DNA of 64,000 nt, taken from positions 2,790,001 to 2,854,000 of the forward strand of contig NZ_CP009288.1 of assembly GCF_000756615.1 (NCBI RefSeq). Reading direction: 5' to 3'. Below are positions 26,294 through 35,686 of this stretch, piece after piece (the first letter of the stretch is position 1; each line of letters begins with the position of its first letter). Position numbers and translations under genes: made by a program. Under the pieces are notes generated by a model. That model was not told the DNA's origin and searched no databases. It saw only the letters and a list, made by a program, of their open reading frames with translations. Origin of the DNA: Paenibacillus durus. Lineage in GTDB: Bacteria; Bacillota; Bacilli; Paenibacillales; Paenibacillaceae.

Positions 26294-28177
26294 TTGAATT
26301 GGCTCGGATCATTGCAGCAGCTTGGGAGAGCCATCATGCTTCCCACTATGGTGCTGCCGGCAGCGGCCATTCTGCTCAGCTTGGGGAGCCTGCCATGGTC
26401 TGCCTGGGGACTGGCTTCGGTTGCCGAAGTAGCGACCTATGCGGGTCAGGGGATTTTTTATTATATGCCTTATCTGTTTGCAGTCGGAGTCGCATTGGGC
26501 TTATCCAATCAAGCAGGACCCGCCGGGCTTGCGGCGCTGGCGGGAATGTTCACCTATGACCGGATTGTGATGAAGCTGGGAGACGGCGCACTGCAGCCTG
26601 CGACGCTGATCGGCATTCTGCTCGGAATTGTCGCCGGCATTGCCCATAACCGGTTTAAAAATATCAAGCTTCCAGAGGCGATCCAGTTTTTTGGAGGATC
26701 GCGTTTTGTTCTGCTCTTTATGGGATTGTTCTCCGCGCTGTTCGCATGGGTCATGCTCGGCGTCTCACCGCTGATTCAGTATGGCCTTGACGGTCTGTTG
26801 CAATTCGTCGACCGGACGGGAGGATTTGGGCTGTTTGTATACGGCGTATTGTACAGAGTGCTGACGGCCTTTGGGCTTCATCACATTTTGAACAACGTAT
26901 TCTGGTTCCAGCTGGGAACGTTTACGACGCCGGATGGCACAGTTGTTCAGGGGGACCTTCCACGTTTTTTTGCCGGCGATCCTACAGCGGGCAGCTTCAT
27001 GGCGGGACTGTTTCCGATCATGATGTTCGCGCTGCCCGCCATTGCGTTTGCGATTATTCAGGAAGCCCGTGAAGATTTGAAGCCCAAGATCAAAAAGACG
27101 TTTCTGCGGGCAGCGCTCGTCTGCTTCCTGACAGGCGTGTCCGAACAGATCGAGTTCGCCTTTCTGTTCGCATCTCCTTATCTGTTCGCTCTACATACGA
27201 TCATGTCCGGGCTCGCCATGGCCCTGACATCCGCGCTTGGAATTTATCACGGCTTTTCTTATTCGGCGGGGGCTATTGATTTTATACTGAATCTTCATTT
27301 GGCCCGTCGCGCCTGGCTGCTGATTCCGATCGGCCTCGTGTACGGAATGGTCTATTACCATCTGTTCCGCTGGGCGATCCGCCGATTTCAGATTCCGACG
27401 CCAGGCCGGGAGGAAGGCTCTGAGCTTGGCGATTGGGCCGGTAATATACCGTACCAGGCTCCGCTTATTTTACAGGCGCTTGGCGGCAAGGAGAACGTTG
27501 TGCAGGTCCAGGCTTGCATTACCCGATTGCGGCTTACGGTGTATAATGACCGCAAGATCGATACGGGCGCGCTCAAGAGCCTTGGCTCAGCAGGCATTAT
27601 CAAATTGGGCGGGGGGAATGTGCAGGTTGTCTTCGGCACCTACTCCGAGCTGATCCGCGAGGAAATCGACAAGCTGATGCTGCGCGATCTTCCGCAGGTG
27701 CTCTTCAGCGCCCCGATGCAGGGCAAAATGCTGCCGATTGAAGAAGTGCCCGATCATATTTTTGCGCAAAAATTGGTCGGTGACGGGGTCGCTTTTATTC
27801 CGGACAAGGGAGAGTTGGTCTCACCGGTATTCGGCAAAGTGATGCACATTTATCCCACGATGCATGCCATCGGCATAGCCACGCCGGAAGGGCTGGAGGT
27901 GCTCATGCATATCGGCATCGATACGTCGCAGCTTAAAGGCCCGTTCCAGTCGGAAGTCAAAGAGGGGGATAGCGTCGAGCCCGGTCAGGTGTTGGTTAGG
28001 TTCGATCTGGACTATTTGAAGGAGCATGCCGCTTCGCTGGCCACCCCAATGGTTATTACCAATCCCGAACGCGTCAAATCCTGGAGCTACGCTCCGTTTA
28101 AGAATGTGAAAAAAGGACAATCTTCGGTGATGTCTGTCGTATTGCACGAAAGCAATGTTGGAGGGGTAGAATCATGA
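26294..28177 (+). CDS. PTS sugar transporter EIICBA (glucose/N-acetylglucosamine family)
   Basis: 627 residues from a TTG at 26294, chosen because AAAGGAG lies 8 bases upstream. Domains in order: EIIC (about 1-380, multiple membrane helices; LTAFGLHHILNN is the typical family loop), EIIB with phosphorylation Cys408 in ACITRLRLTV, EIIA with phospho-His539 in VLMHIGID. It imports and phosphorylates glucose or N-acetylglucosamine; the NagE and PtsG branches cannot be separated here. Its last codons overlap ptsI by 4 bases (ATGA), so the two are translationally coupled. Confidence 0.92.
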   Translation: MNWLGSLQQLGRAIMLPTMVLPAAAILLSLGSLPWSAWGLASVAEVATYAGQGIFYYMPYLFAVGVALGLSNQAGPAGLAALAGMFTYDRIVMKLGDGALQPATLIGILLGIVAGIAHNRFKNIKLPEAIQFFGGSRFVLLFMGLFSALFAWVMLGVSPLIQYGLDGLLQFVDRTGGFGLFVYGVLYRVLTAFGLHHILNNVFWFQLGTFTTPDGTVVQGDLPRFFAGDPTAGSFMAGLFPIMMFALPAIAFAIIQEAREDLKPKIKKTFLRAALVCFLTGVSEQIEFAFLFASPYLFALHTIMSGLAMALTSALGIYHGFSYSAGAIDFILNLHLARRAWLLIPIGLVYGMVYYHLFRWAIRRFQIPTPGREEGSELGDWAGNIPYQAPLILQALGGKENVVQVQACITRLRLTVYNDRKIDTGALKSLGSAGIIKLGGGNVQVVFGTYSELIREEIDKLMLRDLPQVLFSAPMQGKMLPIEEVPDHIFAQKLVGDGVAFIPDKGELVSPVFGKVMHIYPTMHAIGIATPEGLEVLMHIGIDTSQLKGPFQSEVKEGDSVEPGQVLVRFDLDYLKEHAASLATPMVITNPERVKSWSYAPFKNVKKGQSSVMSVVLHESNVGGVES

Positions 28178-29925
28178 TAAAAGGTATAGGGGCCGCAGCA
28201 GGTGTTGCCATCGGAAAGGCCTTCGTTTTGCCGAACTGGGAATGGAGTATGCCGGAGACGCAGGTAAACCCGGTAGATCTGGCTCAAGAATTTGAGCGTT
28301 TGTATGAAGGAATTCGAACCTCCAAGGATGAGATTGAGTTTATTAAAAAGGAATTCAGAGAGGTTGTCGGTCCCGAGGAATCGAGTATTTTTGACGCTCA
28401 TCTGGCGATTCTGGAAGATCCGGTATTCATGAGCGAAATCCGCGGAATTATAGAGAGGCAGTACAAAGCGGCAGAGGTGGCGGTCAAAGAGGCGATCGAT
28501 CACTTTGTGGCCATGTTCGACCTGCTGGACGATGAATATATGAAGGAGCGGGCGGTCGATATCAAGGATGTCGGCAACCGTCTGCTGAAGCATCTGCTGG
28601 GTGCGCCGGAGGTTACGCTGCCTTCGGATACAAAGCCCTATATTCTGGTGGCGAAAGAGCTTTCCCCTTCTCAACTGGCCCATCTGAATCCTAACTATGT
28701 GCTCGGTATTATAACCATGGCGGGAGGCAAAACGTCGCATTCCTCCATTATGGCGCGGGCGCTCGGCATTCCGCTGGTGGCGGGCTTGGAGAATAAGCTC
28801 CAAAGTCCGATCCAGACCGGAGACTTCCTGATCATCGACGGGGATAACGGCAATCTGATCATTAACCCTGATGAAGCCACAGCCGAGCATTACAGTGTTG
28901 TGCGGGACAGACAGCGGCAGAAGAGGGAACAACTGGAGCTATTGTCCTCGGTGGCGGCAATGACCAAGGATAGAGTTAGAATGCGGCTCGCAAGCAATAT
29001 CAGCTCCGTGAAAGAACTGGATATGGCTTTAAAATACGGGGCCGAGGGCGTCGGCTTATTCCGGACGGAATTTCTGTATATGGACCGGAAGACGTTTCCG
29101 ACCGAAGAGGAGCAGTACGAGGTATACAAGCTTGTGGCGGAGAAGGTCGGCAAGCATCCGGTTGTCATCCGCACCCTGGATATCGGGGGAGACAAGCATT
29201 TGGACTATTTTCAGCTTCCGGAGGAGCAGAACCCATTTCTGGGCTACCGGGCCATCCGTATCTGTCTTGACCAGAAAGAGATGTTCAAGACGCAGCTGAC
29301 GGCGATTCTGCGCGCAAGCGTACATGGCAACATCAAAATGATGTTCCCGATGATCTCTTCAATTGAAGAGGTTAGGGAAGCCAAGGCCGTGCTTGAGGAA
29401 GTAAAGCAGGATTTGGACCGTCAGGGAATTCCATATGACCGCAAGCTGCCGGTCGGCATTATGATTGAGGTGCCTGCCGCGGTGATGATCGCTGATTTTT
29501 TGGCGGAAGAGGTGGACTTTTTCAGCATTGGGACGAATGATTTGGTGCAGTACGTGCTTGCGGTTGACCGGATGAACGAGCAGATTGCGCATTTATACCA
29601 TCCGTATCATCCAGCCGTGCTGCGCATGATCCGCACAACCGTGGAATCCGCGAAGGCAGCCGGCATAGGCGTAAGTGTCTGCGGTGAACTGGCGGGCGAC
29701 GAGCGTTCTCTCCCGCTGTGGCTGGAACTCGGTGTCAGCGACCTTAGCATGTCGCCGCAGGCGCTGCTGAAGGTCAAGCACCGGATGCTGAATACGACAG
29801 CCTCCGAGGCAAGGGAAGTCGCCAAGCAGTGCTTCCGGAACCGGGAAATTGCGGAGAGCGAGAAGCAGCTCACTCAGTTTCTCGACAAACACGTTATTCA
29901 GCATGTGATGAAGGGCAACGCTTAA
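28174..29925 (+). CDS. ptsI: PTS Enzyme I (phosphoenolpyruvate-protein phosphotransferase)
   Basis: 583 residues, full length. Phospho-His189 in MAGGKTSHSSIMARAL, PEP-binding region VGLFRTEFLYMDR, the IGTNDLVQYVLAVDR and active-site Cys region VSVCGELAGD. Takes phosphate from PEP and passes it to HPr. Overlaps the EIICBA stop codon by 4 bases. Unusually, no ptsH lies between or next to them; the only HPr-like gene in the window (48681) lacks the phospho-histidine, so a true HPr must be encoded elsewhere. Confidence 0.96.
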   Translation: MIKGIGAAAGVAIGKAFVLPNWEWSMPETQVNPVDLAQEFERLYEGIRTSKDEIEFIKKEFREVVGPEESSIFDAHLAILEDPVFMSEIRGIIERQYKAAEVAVKEAIDHFVAMFDLLDDEYMKERAVDIKDVGNRLLKHLLGAPEVTLPSDTKPYILVAKELSPSQLAHLNPNYVLGIITMAGGKTSHSSIMARALGIPLVAGLENKLQSPIQTGDFLIIDGDNGNLIINPDEATAEHYSVVRDRQRQKREQLELLSSVAAMTKDRVRMRLASNISSVKELDMALKYGAEGVGLFRTEFLYMDRKTFPTEEEQYEVYKLVAEKVGKHPVVIRTLDIGGDKHLDYFQLPEEQNPFLGYRAIRICLDQKEMFKTQLTAILRASVHGNIKMMFPMISSIEEVREAKAVLEEVKQDLDRQGIPYDRKLPVGIMIEVPAAVMIADFLAEEVDFFSIGTNDLVQYVLAVDRMNEQIAHLYHPYHPAVLRMIRTTVESAKAAGIGVSVCGELAGDERSLPLWLELGVSDLSMSPQALLKVKHRMLNTTASEAREVAKQCFRNREIAESEKQLTQFLDKHVIQHVMKGNA

Positions 29926-29951
29926 CCATTCGCGGATATAGAAAAAATAGG

Positions 29952-29978
29952 GGTCCGGCATGATTGCCGGGCTTTTTT
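29952..29978. terminator. Terminator downstream of ptsI
   Basis: GTCCGGCA and TGCCGGGC around a short loop, followed by TTTTTT. It also lies at the 3' side of the convergent L,D-transpeptidase gene. Confidence 0.8.
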
Positions 29979-29984
29979 ATAGCT

Positions 29985-30644
29985 TCATTCAATCAAGCCG
30001 AGGTGTAGATAATCGTGATACCCGGCAACGCCATCAACGGGCAGTCCATACTTCTTTTCATAATCTTTTAGCGCGATTTCGGTTGAGCTGTTGAACCTGC
30101 CATTGCATTCCCCATTATAAAATCCTGCGCTTCGCAGACGGTATTGAATGATTTGAACGTCACCGCCGCTATCTCCCTTCGCTAAAAGTCTGGGGTTTTC
30201 GCCCAATTTTCCAAGGATATGGCCCCCAAAGCTTATTTTAGTCCCCACCCGCACAAATTCGTATAACTCCTCAACATCACGGTTGTGCATTCGTATGCAG
30301 CCATGACTGGCATTATGGCCTATAGAATAGGGCCTGTTAGTGCCATGAATACCGTATGTTCCCCACGGCACGTTAAGTCCGATCCATCGGGTGCCAAACC
30401 CTTTGCCCCAATTTTTGTATTTGTTAATAACGACATACTCGCCCACAGGCGACGGCGTTTCCGGTTTTCCAAGAGCGATGGAATACTTCTTTATAAGATG
30501 GTGGTTAGAGTACAAGTAAAGTTGGTGCTTTAAAGGATCAATCCTAATCGATATTTTTTCTTGATCTTGAGGAGGTTCTGCCGTGATAGTTGGATTGAAA
30601 AGGATGAACAAATGGAAAATTAACAACATCTTATGCATGAACAT
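29985..30644 (-). CDS. L,D-transpeptidase (YkuD domain) with peptidoglycan-binding domain
   Basis: 219 residues. Signal peptide (MLLIFHLFILFNPTITA). YkuD catalytic domain: HGTNRPYSIG ... ASHGCIRMHNRDVEE with the nucleophilic Cys. C-terminal residues about 150-215 resemble a peptidoglycan-binding domain (GDSGGDVQIIQYRLRSAGFY). Exported, expected to make 3-3 cross-links or to modify the wall. GGAGG precedes the ATG by 12 bases. The domain order YkuD then PG-binding is less usual than the reverse. Confidence 0.9.
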   Translation of the reverse strand: MFMHKMLLIFHLFILFNPTITAEPPQDQEKISIRIDPLKHQLYLYSNHHLIKKYSIALGKPETPSPVGEYVVINKYKNWGKGFGTRWIGLNVPWGTYGIHGTNRPYSIGHNASHGCIRMHNRDVEELYEFVRVGTKISFGGHILGKLGENPRLLAKGDSGGDVQIIQYRLRSAGFYNGECNGRFNSSTEIALKDYEKKYGLPVDGVAGYHDYLHLGLIE

Positions 30645-30921
30645 ATGCTAAAAAATCCTCCATTTCGAGCATAATATTTTGTCTGTTTATTGCTTAGGCC
30701 CGAGACAGCTTATTCATAACGTTTACAGGCAGCATTCCCTAGCCCTGATTCTTATATTGTCAAATCACACAAAAATCTATCCCTGCCTCTTTCGGATGCA
30801 TTGGGGGCTGAACCCAGATTCTCAAGTTTTTTTCAAAAAAAGCAAAACCGTTTGTGCCGCTGCGCAGTCTTAATCATATAGAGATAAGAGATGCCGGTGC
30901 ATACATAAAAAGGGGGAGGGG

Positions 30922-31455
30922 ATGGACATGGAGAGCCTGATCAGAGAAGAGTCCGTTATCCTGTCGGATGAAGAGAGCTTCTTCGGGCTTGTGGCAGAGC
31001 ACAAAAAAACGTTATATGGGATCGCCCACAGCTATCTCCGCAGCGAGGCGGATGCGCTTGAAATGGTACAGGAGGCGACCTGCCGGGCTTGGATCAAACG
31101 CAGAAGTCTGAAGGATGAGGGGCGGTTCTCCCCATGGCTTATCCGAATTCTAATCAACTGCTGCAACGATGAACTGAAGCGCAGAAAGCGGGTGATTCCC
31201 TCAGAAATCCAAGGGGGCGAGTCCAGTGTCATAGAAATGGCGAGTGACCGCAAGCTGGATATGGAGCGGGCGCTGGATGCCGTGAAGCCGAAGTACCGGC
31301 AGGTGCTTGTCCTGAAATATTACCGGGATATGACGCTGTCTGAAATCGCGGCGGTGCTGGACAGACCGGAAGGAACCGTAAAGACGTGGCTGAACAAAGG
31401 CCTGAAGCAGCTCCGGGACAAAATGAAAGGGAAGGGAGATGACCGCTATGTTTGA
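30922..31455 (+). CDS. ECF-type RNA polymerase sigma factor
   Basis: 177 residues. Region 2 (GLVAEHKKTLYGIAHSYLRS ... EMVQEATCRAW) and region 4 (YRQVLVLKYYRDMTLSEIAA then GTVKTWLNKGLKQLRDKM) are clear; there is no region 1.1 or 3. GGGGAGGGG allows ATG starts at 30922 or 30928. The downstream membrane protein overlaps by 8 bases and is probably its anti-sigma factor. The stimulus is unknown; SigV/SigX-like envelope stress is a reasonable guess. The 277 bases upstream contain no gene. Confidence 0.9.
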   Translation: MDMESLIREESVILSDEESFFGLVAEHKKTLYGIAHSYLRSEADALEMVQEATCRAWIKRRSLKDEGRFSPWLIRILINCCNDELKRRKRVIPSEIQGGESSVIEMASDRKLDMERALDAVKPKYRQVLVLKYYRDMTLSEIAAVLDRPEGTVKTWLNKGLKQLRDKMKGKGDDRYV

Positions 31456-32881
31456 ACGTGAAGAGGAGCTGGCCCGGGACTATTTTCAAGCTGTGGACCG
31501 GCAGTTGCCGCCGGTATCTGAGCAGAAGCTGGACGCTGCGATTCATGCCGGTATCGGCGAAGGGAGCCGCAGAGGTAAGAACGTCCGTAGACGTTATGCT
31601 TTCACAACCGCTGTTATTCTGACCGTCGCCCTGTTGTTCATTATCTCGTGGCTGGGGGGACCCGGCGGTCAACGGATTACCGCGGTTCCGCCTAAGAATT
31701 GGGGGGAGTTTGAAGCGTACCGTTCACTTGCAAGGAACAATGTTACTATAAAAACGGCGCTGGACGCCGGACTGGTTACTCCTCTCCACATTTCAACGCA
31801 GGAGAAAAACGGCTACAAAATTACCCTGGACGGCATGATCGCCGACCGGCGGGGCATGCTGCTGCTGTATACGTTTGAGAACCGGAGCGTGCAAAAGGCG
31901 ATGGTCACCGGTCTTTCGTTGAAAGGCCCGTCGAACTTTTCTTCCACTTCCTATTGGACCGGCGGCGACGGAAGCCCGGGAATTACCCATAATTACGCCC
32001 AGCTCACTTTGGAAGAAGGCCAGAAGCTGCCTGAACGGCTGACGGCTGAAGCTATCGTAATACCGGATACTCCTGAGGCTCAACTTTCCAGCTCGAACAA
32101 ATTCAGAACCTCGCTGACGACCGGTTTTACGGTGGATACCGCGGAGATTGAAAAGTTCGGCCGTGAGATCGATATCCGCAAAACAATGACGGTCGGCGGT
32201 CAGCGGATTCATATCGAAAAAGCCTATATCGGACCGACAGGAATTTACTTGAATGCCGTATATGACGATCAGAATACCAAACGAATATTCAGTGTGATTA
32301 AGCCGACGATTATGTCCGGAAAGGGAGAAAAGGAAACGGCTCTGACTTCCTACATGACGCGGAGTGTGAATACTCCGCTGCAGACGATGGTTTTCCACAA
32401 CAATAATATGGATGCCAAAGGGCCGCTGAAGCTTACGATCAAGGGAATCCAGGCTTTAGACAAATCCGATCTGAAGCTTGTCGTTGATACGGAGGCCCGA
32501 AAAATAATCCAGGCGCCTGACGACCGATTAACGCTTCCCGACCGAAGCACCGATATCAGGTTTACCGAAAGCAGTTCGGGCGTTGAGGGGAAAGCAAAGT
32601 CCGGTCAGCTTGTACTCCAATTAAGTACCAAGCCTACTCCGAACGACGAAATGACTCGCGTGTCATTTGATCTGGACGACAGCTTTACGGACGGCGAGGG
32701 AGTGAAGCATTCGATTTACCGGAACGAGGGAACTTTTTGGGAATCGGGCGGCAATTCGGAGGGATGGACAGATACTGGTATTTTCAATCTGGGGTCTGCA
32801 AAGCTTCCGCAGCCGCTAACCTTTACGATTATCAGCTACCCGAACCCTATACTTGAGGAGCAATCCGTCCGAATCCGTTAA
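31448..32881 (+). CDS. DUF4179 membrane protein, probable anti-sigma partner
   Basis: 477 residues. Cytoplasmic N-terminus of about 55 residues, one membrane helix (FTTAVILTVALLFIISWLGG), then a large extracytoplasmic part with DUF4179- and DUF5643-like beta domains (LTLPDRSTDIRFTESSSG). This is the usual topology of anti-sigma factors paired with ECF sigma factors in Bacilli. Start at 31448 is favoured by GGGAG spacing; it overlaps the sigma stop by 8 bases, implying coupled translation. Confidence 0.82.
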   Translation: MFEREEELARDYFQAVDRQLPPVSEQKLDAAIHAGIGEGSRRGKNVRRRYAFTTAVILTVALLFIISWLGGPGGQRITAVPPKNWGEFEAYRSLARNNVTIKTALDAGLVTPLHISTQEKNGYKITLDGMIADRRGMLLLYTFENRSVQKAMVTGLSLKGPSNFSSTSYWTGGDGSPGITHNYAQLTLEEGQKLPERLTAEAIVIPDTPEAQLSSSNKFRTSLTTGFTVDTAEIEKFGREIDIRKTMTVGGQRIHIEKAYIGPTGIYLNAVYDDQNTKRIFSVIKPTIMSGKGEKETALTSYMTRSVNTPLQTMVFHNNNMDAKGPLKLTIKGIQALDKSDLKLVVDTEARKIIQAPDDRLTLPDRSTDIRFTESSSGVEGKAKSGQLVLQLSTKPTPNDEMTRVSFDLDDSFTDGEGVKHSIYRNEGTFWESGGNSEGWTDTGIFNLGSAKLPQPLTFTIISYPNPILEEQSVRIR

Positions 32882-32892
32882 TAATTATGTCA

Positions 32893-32941
32893 AAAAGCCG
32901 CCTCCCACCCGCTTTACAAGCGGGGGCTACAGGCGGCTTTC
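32893..32941. terminator. Bidirectional terminator
   Basis: AAAAGCCGCCT and AGGCGGCTTT arms; the loop holds an internal CCCGC/GCGGG hairpin. Shared by the anti-sigma gene and the PfpI-like gene. Confidence 0.85.
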
Positions 32942-32948
32942 TTTAATT

Positions 32949-33473
32949 TTATTCCCCGGCAAGTGCATCGCAGAACGCTTTGCCGTATGGCGGGAGATCG
33001 GGAGGACGGCGGGCGGAGACGATATGGCCGTCGACAACGACAGGCTCGTCCTTCCAGATTGCTCCGGCGTTCTCCATATCGTCCCGGATACCGGGAGTCG
33101 AGGTTACCGTAACGCCTTCCAGAATTTTTGCGGAAATCAGCACCCATCCGGCATGACAGATTTGTCCGATCGGTTTCCCGGCTTCGTTAAAATCACGGAT
33201 AAGCTGCAGCACAGCGGAATAACGGCGGATCTTATCCGGCGCCCAACCGCCCGGAACCAAGATGCCATCGTAATCGGCTGCGTCCAGTTCATCCCAGGAG
33301 TATTCGGCGGTTGCCGGTACACCATACTTGCCGATATATGTTTTGCCTTTTTCAAGCCCGGTGAGATGCACCTCTGCGCCTTCCTCCCTGACCCGGTATA
33401 TCGGATACCAGAGCTCCAAATCTTCAAATTCATCGTCTACGAGCGCGATAACTTTTTTTCCGGCCAGTCTCAA
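32949..33473 (-). CDS. DJ-1/PfpI family protein (type 1 glutamine amidotransferase-like)
   Basis: 174 residues from a TTG at 33473 with AAGGGAG upstream. KKVIALVDDEFEDLELWYP at the N-terminus, VPGGWAPDKIR, and the nucleophile elbow GQICHAGWVLISA with its Cys. The family includes deglycase/protease-like YraA/PfpI proteins; stress-related repair is likely but unproven. An upstream ATG at 33539 lies at a promoter-like sequence, supporting the shorter form. Confidence 0.88.
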   Translation of the reverse strand: MRLAGKKVIALVDDEFEDLELWYPIYRVREEGAEVHLTGLEKGKTYIGKYGVPATAEYSWDELDAADYDGILVPGGWAPDKIRRYSAVLQLIRDFNEAGKPIGQICHAGWVLISAKILEGVTVTSTPGIRDDMENAGAIWKDEPVVVDGHIVSARRPPDLPPYGKAFCDALAGE

Positions 33474-33510
33474 TTGGCTGCAGCTCCCTTCGAAGAACGT
33501 AGTCCCGTTT

Positions 33511-33539
33511 ATTGTAGCAAATATGAAATTTGAAGTCAT
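33511..33539 (-). promoter_or_regulatory. Putative promoter of the PfpI-like gene
   Basis: Minus strand: ATGACT, 17-base spacer, TACAAT with extended -10 TGC. About 40 bases before the TTG start. Confidence 0.5.
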
Positions 33540-33670
33540 CTGTCATCATGAATAAATTATCATATATGGTAAATTAATCATTTTATGCAAACGAGAAGGG
33601 TTTTTTCCGGGGAAAGCGAATATAAATTCAATATAAAAATTTATTTCAAATCTTTTTTTGAGGTGCAACT

Positions 33671-34117
33671 ATGTGCAATGAAAGCCGGCTTACTCAAACC
33701 TGCCGCTGCGGCGGCGAGATGACAATACATATGCATACGCTGATTTATAAAGCTAAAGTGAAAATCGCGAGTGTCCCCGTATTTATGTGCCGTTCCTGTT
33801 TCCATTATGAGCCGCATCCGGCCGTTAAGCGGGATCTGAGCCTGGTCATTCAGGAGCTGGGCAGCCAACCCCAAAGATACAGCTTCTCTTTTGCCGAACG
33901 CAACGAGTGGGCTTCCGTTCTGAATGATGCTTTTATCACGTTTAAAGGCGAGGATTGTGATCTGGAGCAGATTGTTCAGGAGGCTATGAGCGACCGGATT
34001 GATCTGCTGCTGGATCTGTTCCGAATTGCGTCGAAGGCGGCCGATCCGGAATGGATGGGGGAGATCGAGAGCAGGCTGCTCATGCTCATTTGCCATACGG
34101 CCTCTAAAGTGTCGTGA
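33671..34117 (+). CDS. Putative zinc-ribbon protein, unknown function
   Basis: 148 residues. Cysteines C11-x-C13 and C40-x-x-C43 could form a zinc ribbon in the first 45 residues. The rest is helical (DRIDLLLDLFRIASKAADPE). GAGGTG ribosome site. Immediately upstream of ccpA but with about 420 bases between them, so not obviously cotranscribed. No family recognised. Confidence 0.65.
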   Translation: MCNESRLTQTCRCGGEMTIHMHTLIYKAKVKIASVPVFMCRSCFHYEPHPAVKRDLSLVIQELGSQPQRYSFSFAERNEWASVLNDAFITFKGEDCDLEQIVQEAMSDRIDLLLDLFRIASKAADPEWMGEIESRLLMLICHTASKVS

Positions 34118-34449
34118 TTTTTTCTGCAAAAACAATGAAAATATTTCAGAAACATTGGATTTTTCCGTCGATTTTTGTTACCATAAGAAAGAGGTTACAT
34201 TCCTGAGAAAGCAGGCCGTAATCTTACGAACAAGCCCTGTCTTATATGCGGAAAAGTCCAGGCAGCTTCGTCTCCTTACGCATTGATCGATGCTATTCTG
34301 TCCCGAAGCGTATCAGGCGAAGCCGCGGAGAAGTTGAGCATTCGGCACCAGCCGCCCCAAGCGATTCTTGCCTATAATGGGAAAGCAGTGTGGAATTAGA
34401 CCTATTTTCGTATCACCGCTTCGATATTGAAACGATCTTTGAAAGGAAA

Positions 34450-34463
34450 TTGAAGCGTTATCA
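34450..34463 (+). promoter_or_regulatory. cre-like site upstream of ccpA
   Basis: TTGAAGCGTTATCA matches the cre consensus TGWAANCGNTNWCA at 12 of 14 positions (mismatches at 2 and 3). It abuts the -35 box of the putative ccpA promoter, consistent with autoregulation. Confidence 0.5.
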
Positions 34464-34492
34464 TTGCACAAAAGTACAAATTATCGTATCAT
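34464..34492 (+). promoter_or_regulatory. Putative ccpA promoter
   Basis: TTGCAC, 17-base spacer, TATCAT, giving a leader of about 43 bases before the TTG start. Confidence 0.5.
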
Positions 34493-34541
34493 GATTTTGA
34501 CTAGGTCGAACGATAAAATTTATCGCAATGGAGAGAGTAAT

Positions 34542-35552
34542 TTGACGGTAACCATTTACGATGTAGCGCGTGAAGCAGGCGTATCTATGGCAACGGTATC
34601 ACGGGTTGTGAATAACAATCCAAATGTGAAACCGCAAACCCGTAAGAAAGTTTATGAAGCTATTGAGCGTTTAGGCTATCGTCCCAACGCCGTGGCTAGA
34701 GGTCTTGCCAGTAAGAAAACGACGACCGTTGGCGTTGTCATTCCTGACATTTCCAATTCCATTTTTGCGGAAATCGCCCGCGGAATCGAAGATATTGCCA
34801 ACATGTATCACTATAATATTATTTTGTGTAACGCCGACAAGCGTAAGGAGAAGGAAATCCGCGTCATCAACACTTTGCTGGAGAAGCAGGTGGACGGGCT
34901 CCTCTTCATGGGCGGCACGGTGACGGATGAGCATATTTTGGCCTTCCAGACGTCCTCCGTTCCGATTGTGCTGTGTGCGACGAGTGATGAGAAGGGTGCG
35001 TATCCTTCCGTCGATATCGACCATGAGGCTGCCGCATTCGACGCGGTTAATACTCTGATCCGTCACGGCCACCGCGAAATTGCGATGATCAGCGGCACGC
35101 TGCAGGACCCGGCCAACGGCTATGCACGATTCCATGGATATAAGAAAGCGCTCGAAACGGCAGGAATTGATTACCAGGAAGATCTTGTGCGTATCGGAAA
35201 TTACCGATATGAGTCCGGCGTTGAGGCCATGAAATACTTCCTGGGCCTTAAGAAGAAGCCTACGGCAGTTTTTGCCGCAACGGATGAAATGGCCATTGGC
35301 GCCATCCACAGCATTCAGGACGAAGGTCTGAAAGTGCCGGATGATTTCTCGGTTATCAGTGTGGATAACATTCGTATGGCATCCATGGTCCGTCCGCTGC
35401 TTACGACGGTTGCACAGCCAATGTACGACCTTGGCGCTGTGGCCATGAGACTTTTGACCAAGCTGATGAAGAAAGAGACCGTAGAGAATCCGCGCGTCAT
35501 TTTGCCGCATGAGACCATTCTTCGTCTGTCCGTTAACCATTTGAACGAATAA
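34542..35552 (+). CDS. ccpA: Catabolite control protein A (LacI/GalR regulator)
   Basis: 336 residues from a TTG at 34542 after GGAGAGAG. N-terminal helix-turn-helix TIYDVAREAGVSMATVSRVV, hinge YRPNAVARGLASKK, then the periplasmic-binding-like core (VGVVIPDISNSIFAEIARGI; NADKRKEKE). These match CcpA closely, including length. With HPr(Ser-P) or Crh(Ser-P) it binds cre sites to repress or activate carbon genes; acsA with a cre-like site lies two genes downstream and a Crh-like gene lies at 48681. Followed by a terminator. Confidence 0.96.
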   Translation: MTVTIYDVAREAGVSMATVSRVVNNNPNVKPQTRKKVYEAIERLGYRPNAVARGLASKKTTTVGVVIPDISNSIFAEIARGIEDIANMYHYNIILCNADKRKEKEIRVINTLLEKQVDGLLFMGGTVTDEHILAFQTSSVPIVLCATSDEKGAYPSVDIDHEAAAFDAVNTLIRHGHREIAMISGTLQDPANGYARFHGYKKALETAGIDYQEDLVRIGNYRYESGVEAMKYFLGLKKKPTAVFAATDEMAIGAIHSIQDEGLKVPDDFSVISVDNIRMASMVRPLLTTVAQPMYDLGAVAMRLLTKLMKKETVENPRVILPHETILRLSVNHLNE

Positions 35553-35624
35553 TTTTTCGACATCACCCATTAGGGCTGCCGGGCGGCTGTGTAACCCGGT
35601 GTAGAAGAATATGAGTCGGCGTAT

Positions 35625-35647
35625 AAAGCTCCGTCATGGGGCTTTTT
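35625..35647 (+). terminator. Terminator of ccpA
   Basis: AAAGCTCC and GGGGCTTT arms followed by TT; small stem. Confidence 0.75.
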
Positions 35648-35686
35648 ATGTTTTTATATATAATTTTTTAACAGGAGGCCAGCCTA

